Under the pieces are notes generated by a model that searched no databases, was not told the DNA's origin, and worked only from the letters and a program-made list of their open reading frames with translations. A stretch of 64,000 bases of DNA from Pterobdella sp. o SKG-2022 (taxonomy: Eukaryota > Annelida > Clitellata > Hirudinida > Piscicolidae). Of this stretch, positions 10,280 through 20,654 are shown one piece after another; the first letter of the stretch is position 1, and the number at the start of each line of letters is the position of its first letter. A program made the position numbers and the translations under genes. The DNA is taken from positions 5,139,561-5,203,560 of the forward strand of contig OZ038323.1 in NCBI GenBank assembly GCA_964035795.1, written 5' to 3'.

Positions 10280-10637
10280 CTTTCAAGCATTGGTAGCTTA
10301 CGTCCAAATGTTTTAAGAAGACCTTTGAGCAGTTAGTTTCACTTGGGATGCTAGCCACAAACATCTCGCATCTTTGTTTTCCGGCACAGTGTGGTCCAAT
10401 AATGTTTCCAATCTCAGAATAACAATTGATATATCCTGGTTTCTTCGATAAATACTCGTCAAATTCTCCTTCTTTTTTTATACACTTTCCTATGTGTTTT
10501 CTTCCATAAATGGCCTTTTCAATGTGCAAAACTTCATTTTGCAAACACACAGGCTTAAATATTTCAGAAAAACAAAATTCTTCTAATTTTACATTTGAAA
10601 ACGAGATTAATCCCAGAAGAAAAAATTTTATTAACAT
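10280..10637 (-). CDS. B-L3, variable lectin first exon
   Basis: Leader MLIKFFLLGLISFSNVKL and an eight-cysteine SUEL domain (EEFCFSEIFKPVC, AIYGRKHIGKC, PHCAGKQRC, YQCLK). Phase-1 donor AAA G|GTACAC. At 358 nt it is compatible with the unit B constant exons. Confidence 0.8.
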
Positions 10638-10706
10638 TTTTATGTGAATCTATTTTTATAGTTTTTAGTTTTTTCATCAACGCTTTTAAGGTTAAATAAG
10701 TGAGTA

Positions 10707-10727
10707 AAAGGGATCATATCAAAATTT
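10707..10727 (-). promoter_or_regulatory. shared upstream element of B-L3
   Basis: Plus-strand aagggatcatatcaaaatt within these positions, about 70 nt upstream of the ATG. Confidence 0.65.
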
Positions 10728-11024
10728 ATAATGATGAGGTCTATAATATTCGTCAAAATTTAGTTTACCAATATAGGATTTTTTAATAAAACAGTTTCAA
10801 GATTCAATTTATTTCTCAATATAAGAACCAATAAGTTATATTCTACGATAAACCATCAGTTCAAAAATCATTGAAAAACCAAACATACTCTTTTACTTTC
10901 CGAGCTATTAGTTTGAGACAACTTTTTTCTTACTAGATCGATACTAGCTAACTTTTGAAGAAAGCGAAATTCTAATTCTAGTCTATGAAAAAATAAAATT
11001 GAAGATAACTGAAAAATGGTTCAC

Positions 11025-11400
11025 CTCCAATGCATCTGTAACTAGCATCCAAATATTTCAACAATGTTTTTGAACAGTTTGTTTCAGTTTCAATACTAGA
11101 TACATAGATTTCACAACTTTGGTTGCCAGCGCAATGTGGCTCAATAATATTCTTCACATCAGAATAACAGTTAATGTAACCCGGTAATTTAGACAAATAC
11201 TTATCATACTCATCATCTTTTTTTAAACATCTACCAAACTCTTTCCTACCATAAACAGCGTATAGAACTTGAATAACTTCTTTAGACAAACAGTTAGGTT
11301 TGAATAATTCCGAATTACAAAATTCTTTTGCTAATATATTTTTTGATTGAAAAGAAATTACCAATACCAACATATTGACAAAAAAGGTTTTGACAGTCAT
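11025..11400 (-). CDS. B-L4, variable lectin first exon
   Basis: Leader MTVKTFFVNMLVLVISFQSK and a complete SUEL domain with eight cysteines (KEFCNSELFKPNC, AVYGRKEFGRC, PHCAGNQSC, YRCIG). Phase-1 donor GGA G|GTGAAC. Exon length 376 nt. Confidence 0.8.
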
Positions 11401-11458
11401 TTTAATAATTTCACAAATATTTTCTGAAAAAGTGTTGTTGGTATAAAAACTAAAACTT

Positions 11459-11475
11459 AAGGGATGAGCTCAAAC
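11459..11475 (-). promoter_or_regulatory. shared upstream element of B-L4
   Basis: Plus-strand aagggatgagctcaaac, 59 nt upstream of the ATG. The middle differs from consensus (gagc for catt). Confidence 0.5.
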
Positions 11476-11741
11476 TGCTTTTAATGTTTATGTTGATGGA
11501 TTTACAAAAATAAGAACACAGTTAGTGTATCAACAAAAAATCAAATAAATAGGAAAAGCTTGTTTACTTTTAAATTTACCAATTTTTGTAGTTTTGACAT
11601 TTCCATAAATATTGTTTATTTTATTATAGATTTATCAATTTAATTTGAATAAAAAAAAATTTTTTATTCAATCAAATTTTTAGAAAAAATATTCATAGCT
11701 AAGATTAAAGTTGGAAGTTTAACTAGGATTTTTTTTCCAAC

Positions 11742-12096
11742 CTTTTAAGCAAGTATGATCTACATCCAAATGATCTTTGAAAACGTTTGAACATTTTGAA
11801 TCTGCTTCTATTCCCACTACTTGCACCTTACAGCTTTGTTTTCCAGCGCATTGAGGTTCAATGATGTGTCTCACATCAGTATAACAGTTTGTATATCCTG
11901 GTTTCTTGGATAAATACTCATCGAATCCTCCCTCACTTTTTATACATTTTCCAATTATTTCTCTTCCAAAGGTTGCTTTTTTAATGAATAAAACATCGTT
12001 TCTCAAGCAGCTAGGTTCAAATATTTCAGAGTTACAAAATTCCTTAGTACTTATACAATTGACAAAAACTATCAATGCCAGAAATATTGATAACAT
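11742..12096 (-). CDS. B-L5, variable lectin first exon
   Basis: Leader MLSIFLALIVFVNCIS and a SUEL domain with eight cysteines. The usual YGR is FGR (ATFGREIIGKC). It ends HTCLK with a phase-1 donor AAA G|GTTGGA, the weakest donor of the array. The second half of the domain is nearly identical to B-L6. Confidence 0.75.
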
Positions 12097-12175
12097 TACT
12101 ATGTAAGTTCAAAAATTCTACCTAAACAAGTAATTTAATTGTTTTTGCGTTTTTCATGTTATATAGAGTTATTTC

Positions 12176-12193
12176 AGAGGTCATGTCAAATTG
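12176..12193 (-). promoter_or_regulatory. shared upstream element of B-L5
   Basis: Plus-strand agaggtcatgtcaaattg, 80 nt upstream of the ATG. On the coding strand it is followed by TCTATATAAC. Confidence 0.55.
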
Positions 12194-12391
12194 TAAAATT
12201 ATTTAAACTAATATATAAAATTTTCCTCATTGTTAAATTGGGATATATTTTCTATTATGTATATATAGTTGAATTTTTTTTATATAGTTTTATGTCTATA
12301 TTAAATAAGTGGAATTAACTATTCATATCGAAAAAACCGCTATCGACAATTTCTAGCTTCAAAAAGTAGAAAAAGTCTACTAAAAACATAC

Positions 12392-12746
12392 CTTTCAAGC
12401 AAGTATGATCTACATCCAAATGATCTTTGAAAACGTTTGAACATTTTGAATCAGCTTCTATTCCCACTACATGCACCTTACAGCTTTGTTTTCCAGCACA
12501 TTGAGGTTCGATTATATGCCTCACATCAGTATGACAGTTCATATATCCTGGTATTGTAGCTAAAACTTCATTGAATTTCCCTTCCATTTTAATGCATTTT
12601 CCAAGTTTTTCTCTTCCATAGTGAGCTTTTTTAATGAGTAAGATTTCGTTTCTTACGCAACTAGGCTCAAATATTTCAGAGTTACAAAACTCTTTTGTGC
12701 TTATATATTCAACAAAAAGTATCAATGTCCCAAATATCACAAACAT
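12392..12746 (-). CDS. B-L6, variable lectin first exon
   Basis: Leader MFVIFGTLILFVEYIS and a complete eight-cysteine SUEL domain (AHYGREKLGKC, CAGKQSCKVHVVGIEADSKC). Strong phase-1 donor AAA G|GTATGT. It has the same length (355 nt) as B-L5, with which it shares an almost identical 3' half. Confidence 0.8.
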
Positions 12747-12819
12747 CTTAAATAAAATTTAAATTCAGAATAAAAACCACTAGAAATTTGGCTTGCAATT
12801 TTGTTTTAAAAAGAGTGTT

Positions 12820-12840
12820 TTAGGGGTTATTTCAAAAATC
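12820..12840 (-). promoter_or_regulatory. shared upstream element of B-L6
   Basis: Plus-strand taggggttatttcaaaaat within these positions, 74 nt upstream of the ATG. A TTTTTAAAAC stretch follows on the coding strand. Confidence 0.6.
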
Positions 12841-13020
12841 GTGTTAGAAAATAATGTATTCATTTTTGAATAGTTGAAATTCACAAGTTGGAAATTTAAA
12901 AAAATTTATAAATAAAACATAATTGAAAACTAAATTTCAAATTGATAAAATGTGCTTCGTTTTCTTAGCATTTTTATGAACAAAAGACTGATATTTTCTT
13001 GAAGATTTAGGAACACTCAC

Positions 13021-13390
13021 CTCTTTCACATGAATAATTCACATTCAAATGGTTTTTCAAAAAGTTTAAACATTCAGTATCAGCTTTTATGCCAACTACA
13101 TGTATTTTACAGCTTTGTTTCCCAGCACATTCAACTTGAATGACATCTCTAACATCTGAGTAGCAACCGATAAATCCAGGATCATCCATGTATTTGAAAC
13201 TCGCTAATCCTTCCTTCTTTAAACATTTTCCAAAATCTTTTCTGCCGTATATAGCGCTTTCAATATAAATGACTTTATGTTGACGGCATTTAGGTTGGAA
13301 AATTTCCGAATTACAAAACTCTTCCGTGCTAATAAGCTCAAATCTTAATTTTGAAATTAAAAAAATTATGATTAAAACTGGCATTAACAT
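13021..13390 (-). CDS. B-L7, variable lectin first exon
   Basis: Leader MLMPVLIIIFLISKLRF and an eight-cysteine SUEL domain (EEFCNSEIFQPKC, AIYGRKDFGKC, VECAGKQSC, YSCER). Strong phase-1 donor AGA G|GTGAGT. The segment KKEGLASFKYMDDPGFIGC resembles exon E1. Confidence 0.82.
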
Positions 13391-13443
13391 TTTCGCTTTG
13401 AAACTTCAAAATTTTACATTAAACTTTAAATATAATCGAATTT

Positions 13444-13463
13444 TAGGGATTCTTTCAAATTTA
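13444..13463 (-). promoter_or_regulatory. shared upstream element of B-L7
   Basis: Plus-strand tagggattctttcaaattta, 54 nt upstream of the ATG. TATATTTAAAG follows on the coding strand. Confidence 0.6.
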
Positions 13464-13881
13464 GGTATGTTATTTCAATTCTCCGTTATTTGCTACTTTT
13501 AATATTTCTCGAAATTAATTGAAACACTTCGTAGTTTGTCTGAAAACATGTTATTTAAAAAACTAACATATTTTTCACAATATTCCAATAAGAATTGAAA
13601 TTTTTGAATTGTGTAGATTTCAAAATCAGTCAAGACAAACTTGAAAATGTTCACTCAAATAGTAAAACAAGTTAATAAAATGTTTTTTCCTCGTTCAAAA
13701 CCAGTTTCACTACTAGATGTTAGACTTGTTATTTACAAAATCATTTTTAGAAGATGCCTCTCAAATACGATATAACTTCTTGGAAGAGCGAGAACTAATA
13801 GAAATCATTCTATATAATAAAAACTCATCTTTTGAGTGTTCAAAGATTAAGAAAACGAGAAGTTGAAAATATTTATGTTAC

Positions 13882-14242
13882 CTTGTGTGCAGACGTAAGA
13901 GATTTTCAAATGTTGTTTAAGGTATCTATGGCAGTTTGTGGCTACATCAATTGAAACTACCCAGACATCACAACCGTGTTTGCCAGCACATTGAGGTTCA
14001 ATGATGTGTCTCACGTCAGAGAAACATCCGATAAAACTTGGGTCTTTTTTATTTGTTTCATTTGGTTCTCCTTCGTTTGAAAGACATTTATCCACGTCTT
14101 TCCTTCCATAAATAGCTTTTTTCACAATTATTATTCCATTTCTTTCGCAGCGTGGTTTGAAAATCTTAGAATTACAAATTTCCTCAGCATTGAATTTCAA
14201 CAAAAACATATAAATAACTGAAATCAATTGGAACCTATACAT
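13882..14242 (-). CDS. B-L8, variable lectin first exon
   Basis: Start chosen at 14242 (MYRFQLISVIYMFLLKF), because the longer frame from 14269 would put the charged MRILFFKKK before the leader and leave only 27 nt to the upstream element. The SUEL domain has eight cysteines (EEICNSKIFKPRC, AIYGRKDVDKC, CAGKHGCDVWVVSI, YVCTQ). Phase-1 donor CAA G|GTAACA. Confidence 0.78.
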
Positions 14243-14295
14243 TTTTTTTTTAAAAAACAAAATTCTCAAATAGAAGTGTATTTAAAAAAAGGTTA

Positions 14296-14313
14296 TAGTG
14301 GTCGTTTCAAGCC
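14296..14313 (-). promoter_or_regulatory. shared upstream element of B-L8
   Basis: Plus-strand tagtggtcgtttcaagcc, 54 nt upstream of the chosen ATG. Confidence 0.6.
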
Positions 14314-14465
14314 GAATATTGAACTTAATGAAAATCATCTCATAAGATATACTAAGAAGTGCCAGAAAAAAATTTACAATGACTTAAGGTATAACGATTT
14401 GAATTTTTATTTATTAGGGTTTACGAAGAGACAGAAATAGAAAAAAATTGAGTGTTCAAATATTC

Positions 14466-14900
14466 TCAAAGATCTTCGTTTGCTGGTGTAAAACCTCCCT
14501 CCAGCTTCCATAGGTCCTTGTCTTGCGCCAGTTCAACTGCTTGATCTATGTTTAGTGTGTGTGCTTTTAGATAGCGTTTGATCGTTGTGAGAAGGCTGGT
14601 GCTAGGTCTTCCACGCTTTGCGTTTCTTTCCTTAAGGCATTTGATGGTGGCTTGTTTAGCTGGAACCAGATCATCCATGCACAGAATATGACCTAACATT
14701 TGCCAGCGTCACCTTGTCACGACTTGAGAGGCTGGTTCAATCAAGGTACTCAAGGTTTCTGTTTTCATGCGGTTTGGCCAGAAAACCCCACATACATGCC
14801 GCACTATTGTTCGGCTAAAACTGTCCACCGATCTAGCCATCCCCTTGTCTATTGCCCACAAAAAACATGATGATTCGAACGTGAGCTTTGTAGATTTTTA
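14466..14900 (-). mobile_element. non-LTR retrotransposon fragment (RT C-terminal region)
   Basis: The minus-strand reading gives typical C-terminal retrotransposon sequence: SVDSFSRTIVRHVCGVFWPN, then MLGHILCMDDLVPAKQ and AKRGRPSTSLLTTIKRYLK. In-frame stops occur between the two blocks. It is a truncated, dead copy in the intergenic stretch between B-L8 and B-L9, and not the same family as the element at 24.5-27.8 kb. Confidence 0.75.
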
Positions 14901-14919
14901 TCTTTTTATTTTTTGTTTT

Positions 14920-15061
14920 GATTTGAATCAAACACTTTTATTAACTGAATAATAATACGAAGCTTTTCGTAAGTTGAACTCACATTATCAAGTATACAAA
15001 CTTGAAGACGTTGTTGACTGCTTCGTATTACTTTCAGTTAATAAAAGTTTTTGATTCAAAT
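14920..15061. mobile_element. inverted-repeat element, MITE-like
   Basis: Arms 14920-14963 and 15020-15061 are reverse complements with few mismatches (cttttattaactgaataat against its complement). The loop is about 56 nt. Related internal sequence (tacgaagcttttcgt, then cattatcaagta) recurs near 59780-59820, pointing to a dispersed family. Confidence 0.6.
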
Positions 15062-15229
15062 CGTTTTAGTTAATAAGCTAGTTTAGTTAATCCTAGACTT
15101 AAGGTATAGTACCAAAACAGCCTCATCACGTTTTCGAAAAAATGAAACCAAAGATTTTCACCTTTGTTTGTTATATTATTTAATACGAAAAACACATCAT
15201 ACCACAAACCATAAGTATAATCAACTTGC

Positions 15230-15590
15230 CTTTCAGGCACTGATGTTGGATGTTTAAATGTTGCTTCAAATAGTTATAGCAGGTAGTTTTGGCTTTTATA
15301 TGCACTACAGAACGTTTGCAGCTTTGTCTACCAGCACACCAAAGCTCAATCAAGCCTCTCACATCAGAATAACAACCAAGGAATCTTGAATCTTTTTTAT
15401 TCAAGTCAATTGCTTCTTCTTCATCTGATAAGCATCTTTCTACATTCTTCCTTCCAAAAATGGCGTTTTGAATAAGAATGATTTCATTGGACGAACATTG
15501 AAGACTCATGTATTCCGAAATACAAAACTCTTTTGAAGAAGTTTCAAAACACATAAAAAATAAATAAAATAGTAACCTTAGCCAAAACAT
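15230..15590 (-). CDS. B-L9, variable lectin first exon (GC donor)
   Basis: Start taken at 15590 (MFWLRLLFYLFFMCF). Eight-cysteine SUEL domain with FGRKNVERC in place of YGR, LWCAGRQSC and HQCLK. The donor in the usual place reads AAA G|GCAAGT, a GC-AG type donor in the correct phase. All else matches the array. Confidence 0.75.
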
Positions 15591-15654
15591 TTTGGAAAAA
15601 TTATATTCAAAAAATAGAACCAAAACACTAAGATCAATATTTTCAAAAGACTTG

Positions 15655-15674
15655 GAGGGGTGATGTCAAAATTT
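15655..15674 (-). promoter_or_regulatory. shared upstream element of B-L9
   Basis: Plus-strand gaggggtgatgtcaaaattt, 65 nt upstream of the ATG. Confidence 0.6.
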
Positions 15675-15989
15675 TACAATTTTGAATATTTTCTATTCAT
15701 AAAAATTATATAAACTAGTTTAAAACAAACTATTTTTTGTAAGATTTGTTTATATATATATTTATAAGTTTCCAGCCTTTAACGCATTCAAGATCTAAAT
15801 CGAGATATTTAAAAAAAATATTTCAATGGCTTATACAAATTCTATATTGATAATTTTTATAAATTTAAAAATTTAATTAAATATTTAATATTTTAAATAA
15901 TCTTTGGTATCTTTCTCTGATGATGAAAAAGTTTTATTCAATATTAATAACATACTGAAACTAGGATTAGAGAAGATTTAAAAATTCAC

Positions 15990-16365
15990 CTTTTTTACAA
16001 ACGTACTTCACGTTTAAGTGGTTTTTCAAAAAACTGAAACAAGTTGAATCTGCATCTATTTTGGCCACGTCGATCTCACAACTCTGCTTGCCAGCACATT
16101 GAGCTTCAAGAATGTGTCTCACGTCTGAGTAACATCCGATGAAACCTTTCTTAGTTTTCAACTCCTTCAAGAGTTCTTCATCTAGTTGTTTCTCATTTTT
16201 TAAACATCTACCAAAGCTTTTTCTACCATAAAAAGCGTTTTCAAGCAGAATTAATTCGTTTTCCAAACATTTCGGGTTAAAGACTTCTGAAATACAAAAC
16301 TCTTTGGCATGAAGTATGAGTATGTTGAAAAAAAAAAAAAACATTGATCTTAGTAAAAACCCCAT
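15990..16365 (-). CDS. B-L10, variable lectin first exon
   Basis: Leader MGFLLRSMFFFFFNILIL (a second ATG at 16344 is possible). SUEL domain with eight cysteines, AFYGRKSFGRC and AQCAGKQSC. It has a short insertion before GFIGC (ELLKELKTKK). Phase-1 donor AAA G|GTGAAT. Confidence 0.8.
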
Positions 16366-16410
16366 TTCCAGCGTTTTATCTTCTATCTATTCAACTTAAA
16401 AAATAAATTA

Positions 16411-16430
16411 ATAGGGATCATCTCAAAATT
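16411..16430 (-). promoter_or_regulatory. shared upstream element of B-L10
   Basis: Plus-strand atagggatcatctcaaaatt, 46 nt upstream of the ATG. Confidence 0.65.
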
Positions 16431-16868
16431 GAAATAATAAAAACAAGCCTTAGAAAGCATTTTAATTTTTAATCTCAACACAAAACCATTAAGTCTTCAA
16501 TTTTTAGCACTGGCTTTACTCTCCTTTCTCAAACTAGCTGTGAATTTCTAGTTTGAGTTTTTCAAACAGATATGCTCTCAATTAGTTTTTTATAAACTGT
16601 TTAAAGAATTCAATATTACAAATACTTCATATAAGAAATACTGATCGTCCAAAACCAACTAAGAAATAGATTGAGTTTTCGATGATCATGAAAATTGAAA
16701 AAAGTTGGATTCTATTCATCTATGACCTTAGAGAAGTATTTTTCAAAAAAATTTTTGTTCTCATTAACTTGATAGCTATGCAAATATAGCTTGTATTTTA
16801 TTTGCATATCTTGTATATACGAAGAATAATTGAATAAAACTTATGAGTTTTTTAAATTGAGACCTTAC

Positions 16869-17226
16869 CTGGTATACAATGGTAATGTACGTTAAGGTGT
16901 TGTTTCAAATAGTTGTAACAACTGGTGGGATTTGATATTAAAGCAACTATAACATCACAGCTCTGTTTGCCAGCACATTGAGGTTGCAAGACGTGTCTCA
17001 CGTCAGAGTAGCATCCGATGAATTTGGGATCTTTTTTATTTGAGTCTGTTAGTTCTTCATCAACTAAACATCTATTCACATCTTTTCTACCAAAAAATGT
17101 ATTTTGAATACTAATTATTTTGTTTTTATGGCACCGAGGATCAAATATTTCAGAATTACAAAACACTTTTGCATTTATACTTTTTAAAACATAGAAGAAA
17201 ATAATGGTTTTTTTATACAAAATCAT
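16869..17226 (-). CDS. B-L11, most distal variable lectin first exon
   Basis: Start taken at 17226 (MILYKKTIIFFYVLKSI), because upstream in-frame residues are charged and lie nearer the regulatory element. Eight-cysteine SUEL domain with FFGRKDVNRC and CAGKQSCDVIVALI. It ends YHCIP with a phase-1 donor CCA G|GTAAGG. It is very similar to exon E2 (993-1350), including IGCYSDVRHVLQPQCAG. Confidence 0.8.
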
Positions 17227-17269
17227 TTTCTCTAAAGATGCTTGTTCTTGCACAAGAAGTAGAACTTTT

Positions 17270-17289
17270 TAAAGGGTCGTTTCAAAAAA
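17270..17289 (-). promoter_or_regulatory. shared upstream element of B-L11
   Basis: Plus-strand taaagggtcgtttcaaaaaa, 44 nt upstream of the ATG. TTTAAAAAG follows directly on the coding strand. Confidence 0.65.
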
Positions 17290-17771
17290 TGATAAAAAAT
17301 ATATATGATAAAATAATAAAAAATATATATAAAAAGTCTAAAGCTGTTCTAAATCAAAGTTTTAGTTAAAGTTAAGAAGTAATTTTAACAGCTTTAGAAG
17401 TCTTATTTATCCATAAAAATGTGATATATTTTAAAGGTATTTTTGTTTAGTTTTGTATAAAAAGTAAGGTTTAACTAGATTTCGAATTGCTTGAAACATA
17501 AAAAGTAAAAATATATGTAAAAGTTTCATAGACAAATGCAGTTATATATGTATTTATATTTTTAAATATAGACTTAAAACATTTTATCTTAATATTTTTC
17601 AAATTTAAATGGATCTTTCAAAAATAGTAGAGAATGCGAAAAAACAATACTTAAAGCAAAACAATTGTTCTTCATTAATAAAAAATTTTGTTTCGAAGAA
17701 ACATTGAATAAATAAATATGTATAGTTCAACCCTAAAAACCATGATGAAAGTATCAAAATTTATTGGTTTA

Positions 17772-19220
17772 TTAAGCAATAAGAGCTTCTTGTTTGGCCA
17801 CTTCGTCTTGGTCCAGCACTTGATATCTATCTTCTTCACAGGCCGAATAATTTATTCTTTGTTCTTGTGATTGTTGGTGTTGTCGAAAGGTCATCATAGC
17901 AAGTTGTTGCTGATGTTGTTGGTAAATAGGCATGCTATTGTAGTTGAGGCTCTTTTTCATCTCTTTTTTGCCGTAACTTGAAAATTTTCAAAAACTTCAA
18001 TACAAATATTATAAAAATCAGAAACACCTTTTGAGACAAATGGCTCCTAAGCACAAAATCAGCACACACACTATCACTCCAAAACCACAGATGCACACTA
18101 GAACCAAAGCTGATAATGTTATGGTTTAGAATTTGATCACGGTTTTGATCGAAGATCAATAATTCATTACTTTTATACTTGGTCATGAAACTGTCAGATT
18201 CTTCAACCTGGCTCTTTTGATCGAAATAATCATCTTCTAAATCAATGTCAGTAATAATTCATAATCGATAGTGAAGGGAATTGAATCATGAAATCCAAAC
18301 TTTCATTGTCACGAAACATTGAGCAGTTTCCAAGAACTCCTTTCCATTGTCGATTCTGGCATCTCAGATACCACTTTTGTTGCGAAGAGTAACATCCGAT
18401 TACTAGATCATCATTGTCTCGCTTTATCCACCAGTCTTCGTGAGGAATTATGTCCGAACATCCGTCAGCTGAAAATTTTCATTGATTACATGGTTTTTAT
18501 AAGATCTTCTAACTTTCAAAAAATACCTTCAGCTTTTATCAAAACATCAGAAGATTTTCGATAGCTCGAAAAGTACAAGTTCAAACGATTTTCAACAGAT
18601 TCCAAAACAATAGAAATGCTATCTTTATGAGTGGTTTCCGTGTGAACATCGAAAGCATTGCCGCAAACAGTGGCATTAGAAGACTTTTGCCCGCCAAAAA
18701 TATGTCCTAGCTTTTCTGTGCATATCTTTTTTGAATATGTATTTTTAGGATCACCATCATTAGATGAACCAAGTTCAACCATCGTTAGTTTGATCCGTTT
18801 GCCTTTCAGGACCTCAATCACCAGTGGCTTGTGTTCAGTGAAACAGTCATTTTTTCTCAATGAAGCTTCATCAAACAATGATTGATAATCAATATACACT
18901 TCTTCGTCTTGGACCAACATTCTGCAACTCCCATCTTCTTTATAAACTAATAAAAATTTCGTTTTATATCTATCCATATTCATAATTAAATTATAAATAA
19001 ATTACTTTTCAGGCATTCATATGTGACTTCTAGATGCTTATTTAATCCTTTCAAACAAAAATTGTCATCTTCTTTTTCTAAGTCTGTAACTTTCAGGTTG
19101 CATTTAGACTTTTTGTTACAAACATGTTTCAGTTTCGCATTGACGCTTTTAAAACAACCCAAATATTTTGGATCATTTTTCATCAGTCCAAAATCAAGTA
19201 ATTCTTCCTCTTTTATGCAT
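17772..19220 (-). CDS. unit C shared exons: lectin 2nd half, CUB-like, sushi-like, TM, tail
   Basis: Exons: 19220-19006 lectin second half (CIKEEELLDFG to YECLK), 18946-18527 CUB-like (PLVIEVLKGKRIKLTMVEL, CGNAFDV), 18468-18301 sushi-like (GCSDIIPHEDWWIKRD, RQWKGVLGNCS), 18236-18171 stalk, 18109-18028 transmembrane (CGFGVIVCVLILCLGAIC), 17976-17772 tail (SMPIYQQHQQQLAMM, RYQVLDQDEVAKQ). Phases are 2, 1, 1, 1, 1 and 2 in order, and every frame is intact. AATAAA follows the stop closely. Role inferred: cell-surface glycan receptor. Confidence 0.82.
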
Positions 19221-19885
19221 CTATGAAATTATTGGAGACTATTTTTTGATGGAAGTAGAAAATAATAGTTTAGTAAACTTTCATTGAAACTGAAATAGTA
19301 ACAACTTGATGGTAGACAATTACATAATTGTATAAAATTCGAAAAAATTTTTTTTGTGGATTTGTGATTAGACTTTTTAGCGGATAAAAGAATCTACTAA
19401 ACTCCAGATAAAGATTGAAAAGTGTGAAAGAGTCATCAAATGCGCATCTAAATGCAAAACATACATCTTTTCGAAAAAATTTAGTTTTTCTTCATAATTT
19501 ATTGAACGGAATACTTAAAAAGACTTAGATATCCACTTCTATATTACCAAAAAGACCAGCAGTAATAATAAGTATAATAATAAGCAGTGATGAGTTGAAG
19601 GCTGGTAATCGTTTTTTAAAAGTCATAACTCAATCAATTATATGTTTTGGGAAAATGGACTCATAAGACAAAACATTAAAAAGAAAAAAAAACTAATGTC
19701 AAAAAAATGAATATTTCAAAAAAGAATCGATAACAATTTGAAGGCTGAAAAAATTTTGATAAAAACTCTGAATCTATTTGTATAAAATTAAAAATTTTTT
19801 TTCTTACCATTTCATAGATTTTTTAAAGTATATTATTTTTGATTTTTGCTGTTTATGTAATGATAACTATAATTAATTTTCGAAC

Positions 19886-20140
19886 TTGCCCACACTCATC
19901 CTGCCATACTTGGCAGTATTGATCAAAATTATTTCATTGTCCGAACAACTTGCTTTGAAGCTTTCAGAATTGCAGAATTCCTTAGTTTCAACTTTTTGAA
20001 AAATTTTAGTTAATACAAATTTAACATACTCGTTTCATAAAATAAGTTTTAAAACATAGGTTTTTCCATTAAATCTACTCACCAAACATTGAAATCTGAG
20101 AAACTAATATCCCCAAAAAAACATTCATACGAAAAGACAT
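19886..20140 (-). CDS. unit C first exons C1: signal peptide and lectin first half
   Basis: Leader exon 20140-20083 (MSFRMNVFLGILVSQISMF), donor G|GTGAGT in phase 1. Lectin first half 19991-19886 (VETKEFCNSESFKASC to YGRMSVGK), ending in phase 2 with a weak donor GTTCGA. Phase fits the acceptor at 19220. Confidence 0.72.
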
Positions 20141-20191
20141 TTTGAAATAATTTGGGATAAAAAAATAAAATTTTTGAATTTATAAAATTTT

Positions 20192-20211
20192 TCAAGGGAA
20201 CATCTCAAAAT
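20192..20211 (-). promoter_or_regulatory. shared upstream element of C1
   Basis: Plus-strand caagggaacatctcaaaatg, 52 nt upstream of the ATG. Confidence 0.6.
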
Positions 20212-20334
20212 GGAATTTTGTTTTTATTTCTATGGTGTACATAATTATGCTGAAACAAAGTTGGCATAAAAAGTAATGTGATTTTCCATTAGTTTGGCTA
20301 TAAAAAAATTTTAGTAGAAAAATATAGTCTATAC

Positions 20335-20560
20335 TTTCCGACGCTCATTCTGCCATACTTGGCATCATTGATCACAATCACTTCGTTGTTCGAACAACTC
20401 GCCTTGAACGTCTCAGAAATGCAAAACTCTTTTCCTATTTTTGGGTTATTTGTTTTCAAATAAATTATTAAGGTGTGATTGTAAAAAAATAACCTTCACT
20501 CCCGTGAGAACTCAAAAGTAAAACTACAACTTGAAAAAAACTAAAATAATTCAAATTCAT
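20335..20560 (-). CDS. unit C alternative first exons C2
   Basis: Leader exon 20560-20494 (MNLNYFSFFQVVVLLLSSHG), phase-1 donor G|GTTATT. Lectin first half 20434-20335 (GKEFCISETFKASCSNNEVI to YGRMSVGK), phase-2 donor GTATAG. It has its own upstream element, so C1 and C2 look like mutually exclusive 5' ends of unit C. Confidence 0.72.
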
Positions 20561-20634
20561 TGTACCAATTTCAATACTGAAATTTTGAAGGAAATGATGA
20601 AACAAAACAAGATATTAGAATATATGATGATTTT

Positions 20635-20654
20635 TAAGGGACAATTTCAAATGA
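20635..20654 (-). promoter_or_regulatory. shared upstream element of C2
   Basis: Plus-strand taagggacaatttcaaatga, 75 nt upstream of the ATG. Confidence 0.55.

Noticed and set aside
7392..17226. Reading each lectin exon as a complete, separate secreted lectin gene
   Set aside because: Ten of the eleven have a conserved phase-1 donor straight after the last cysteine, and read-through gives unrelated tails of varying length. Only B-L1 fits a stand-alone gene.
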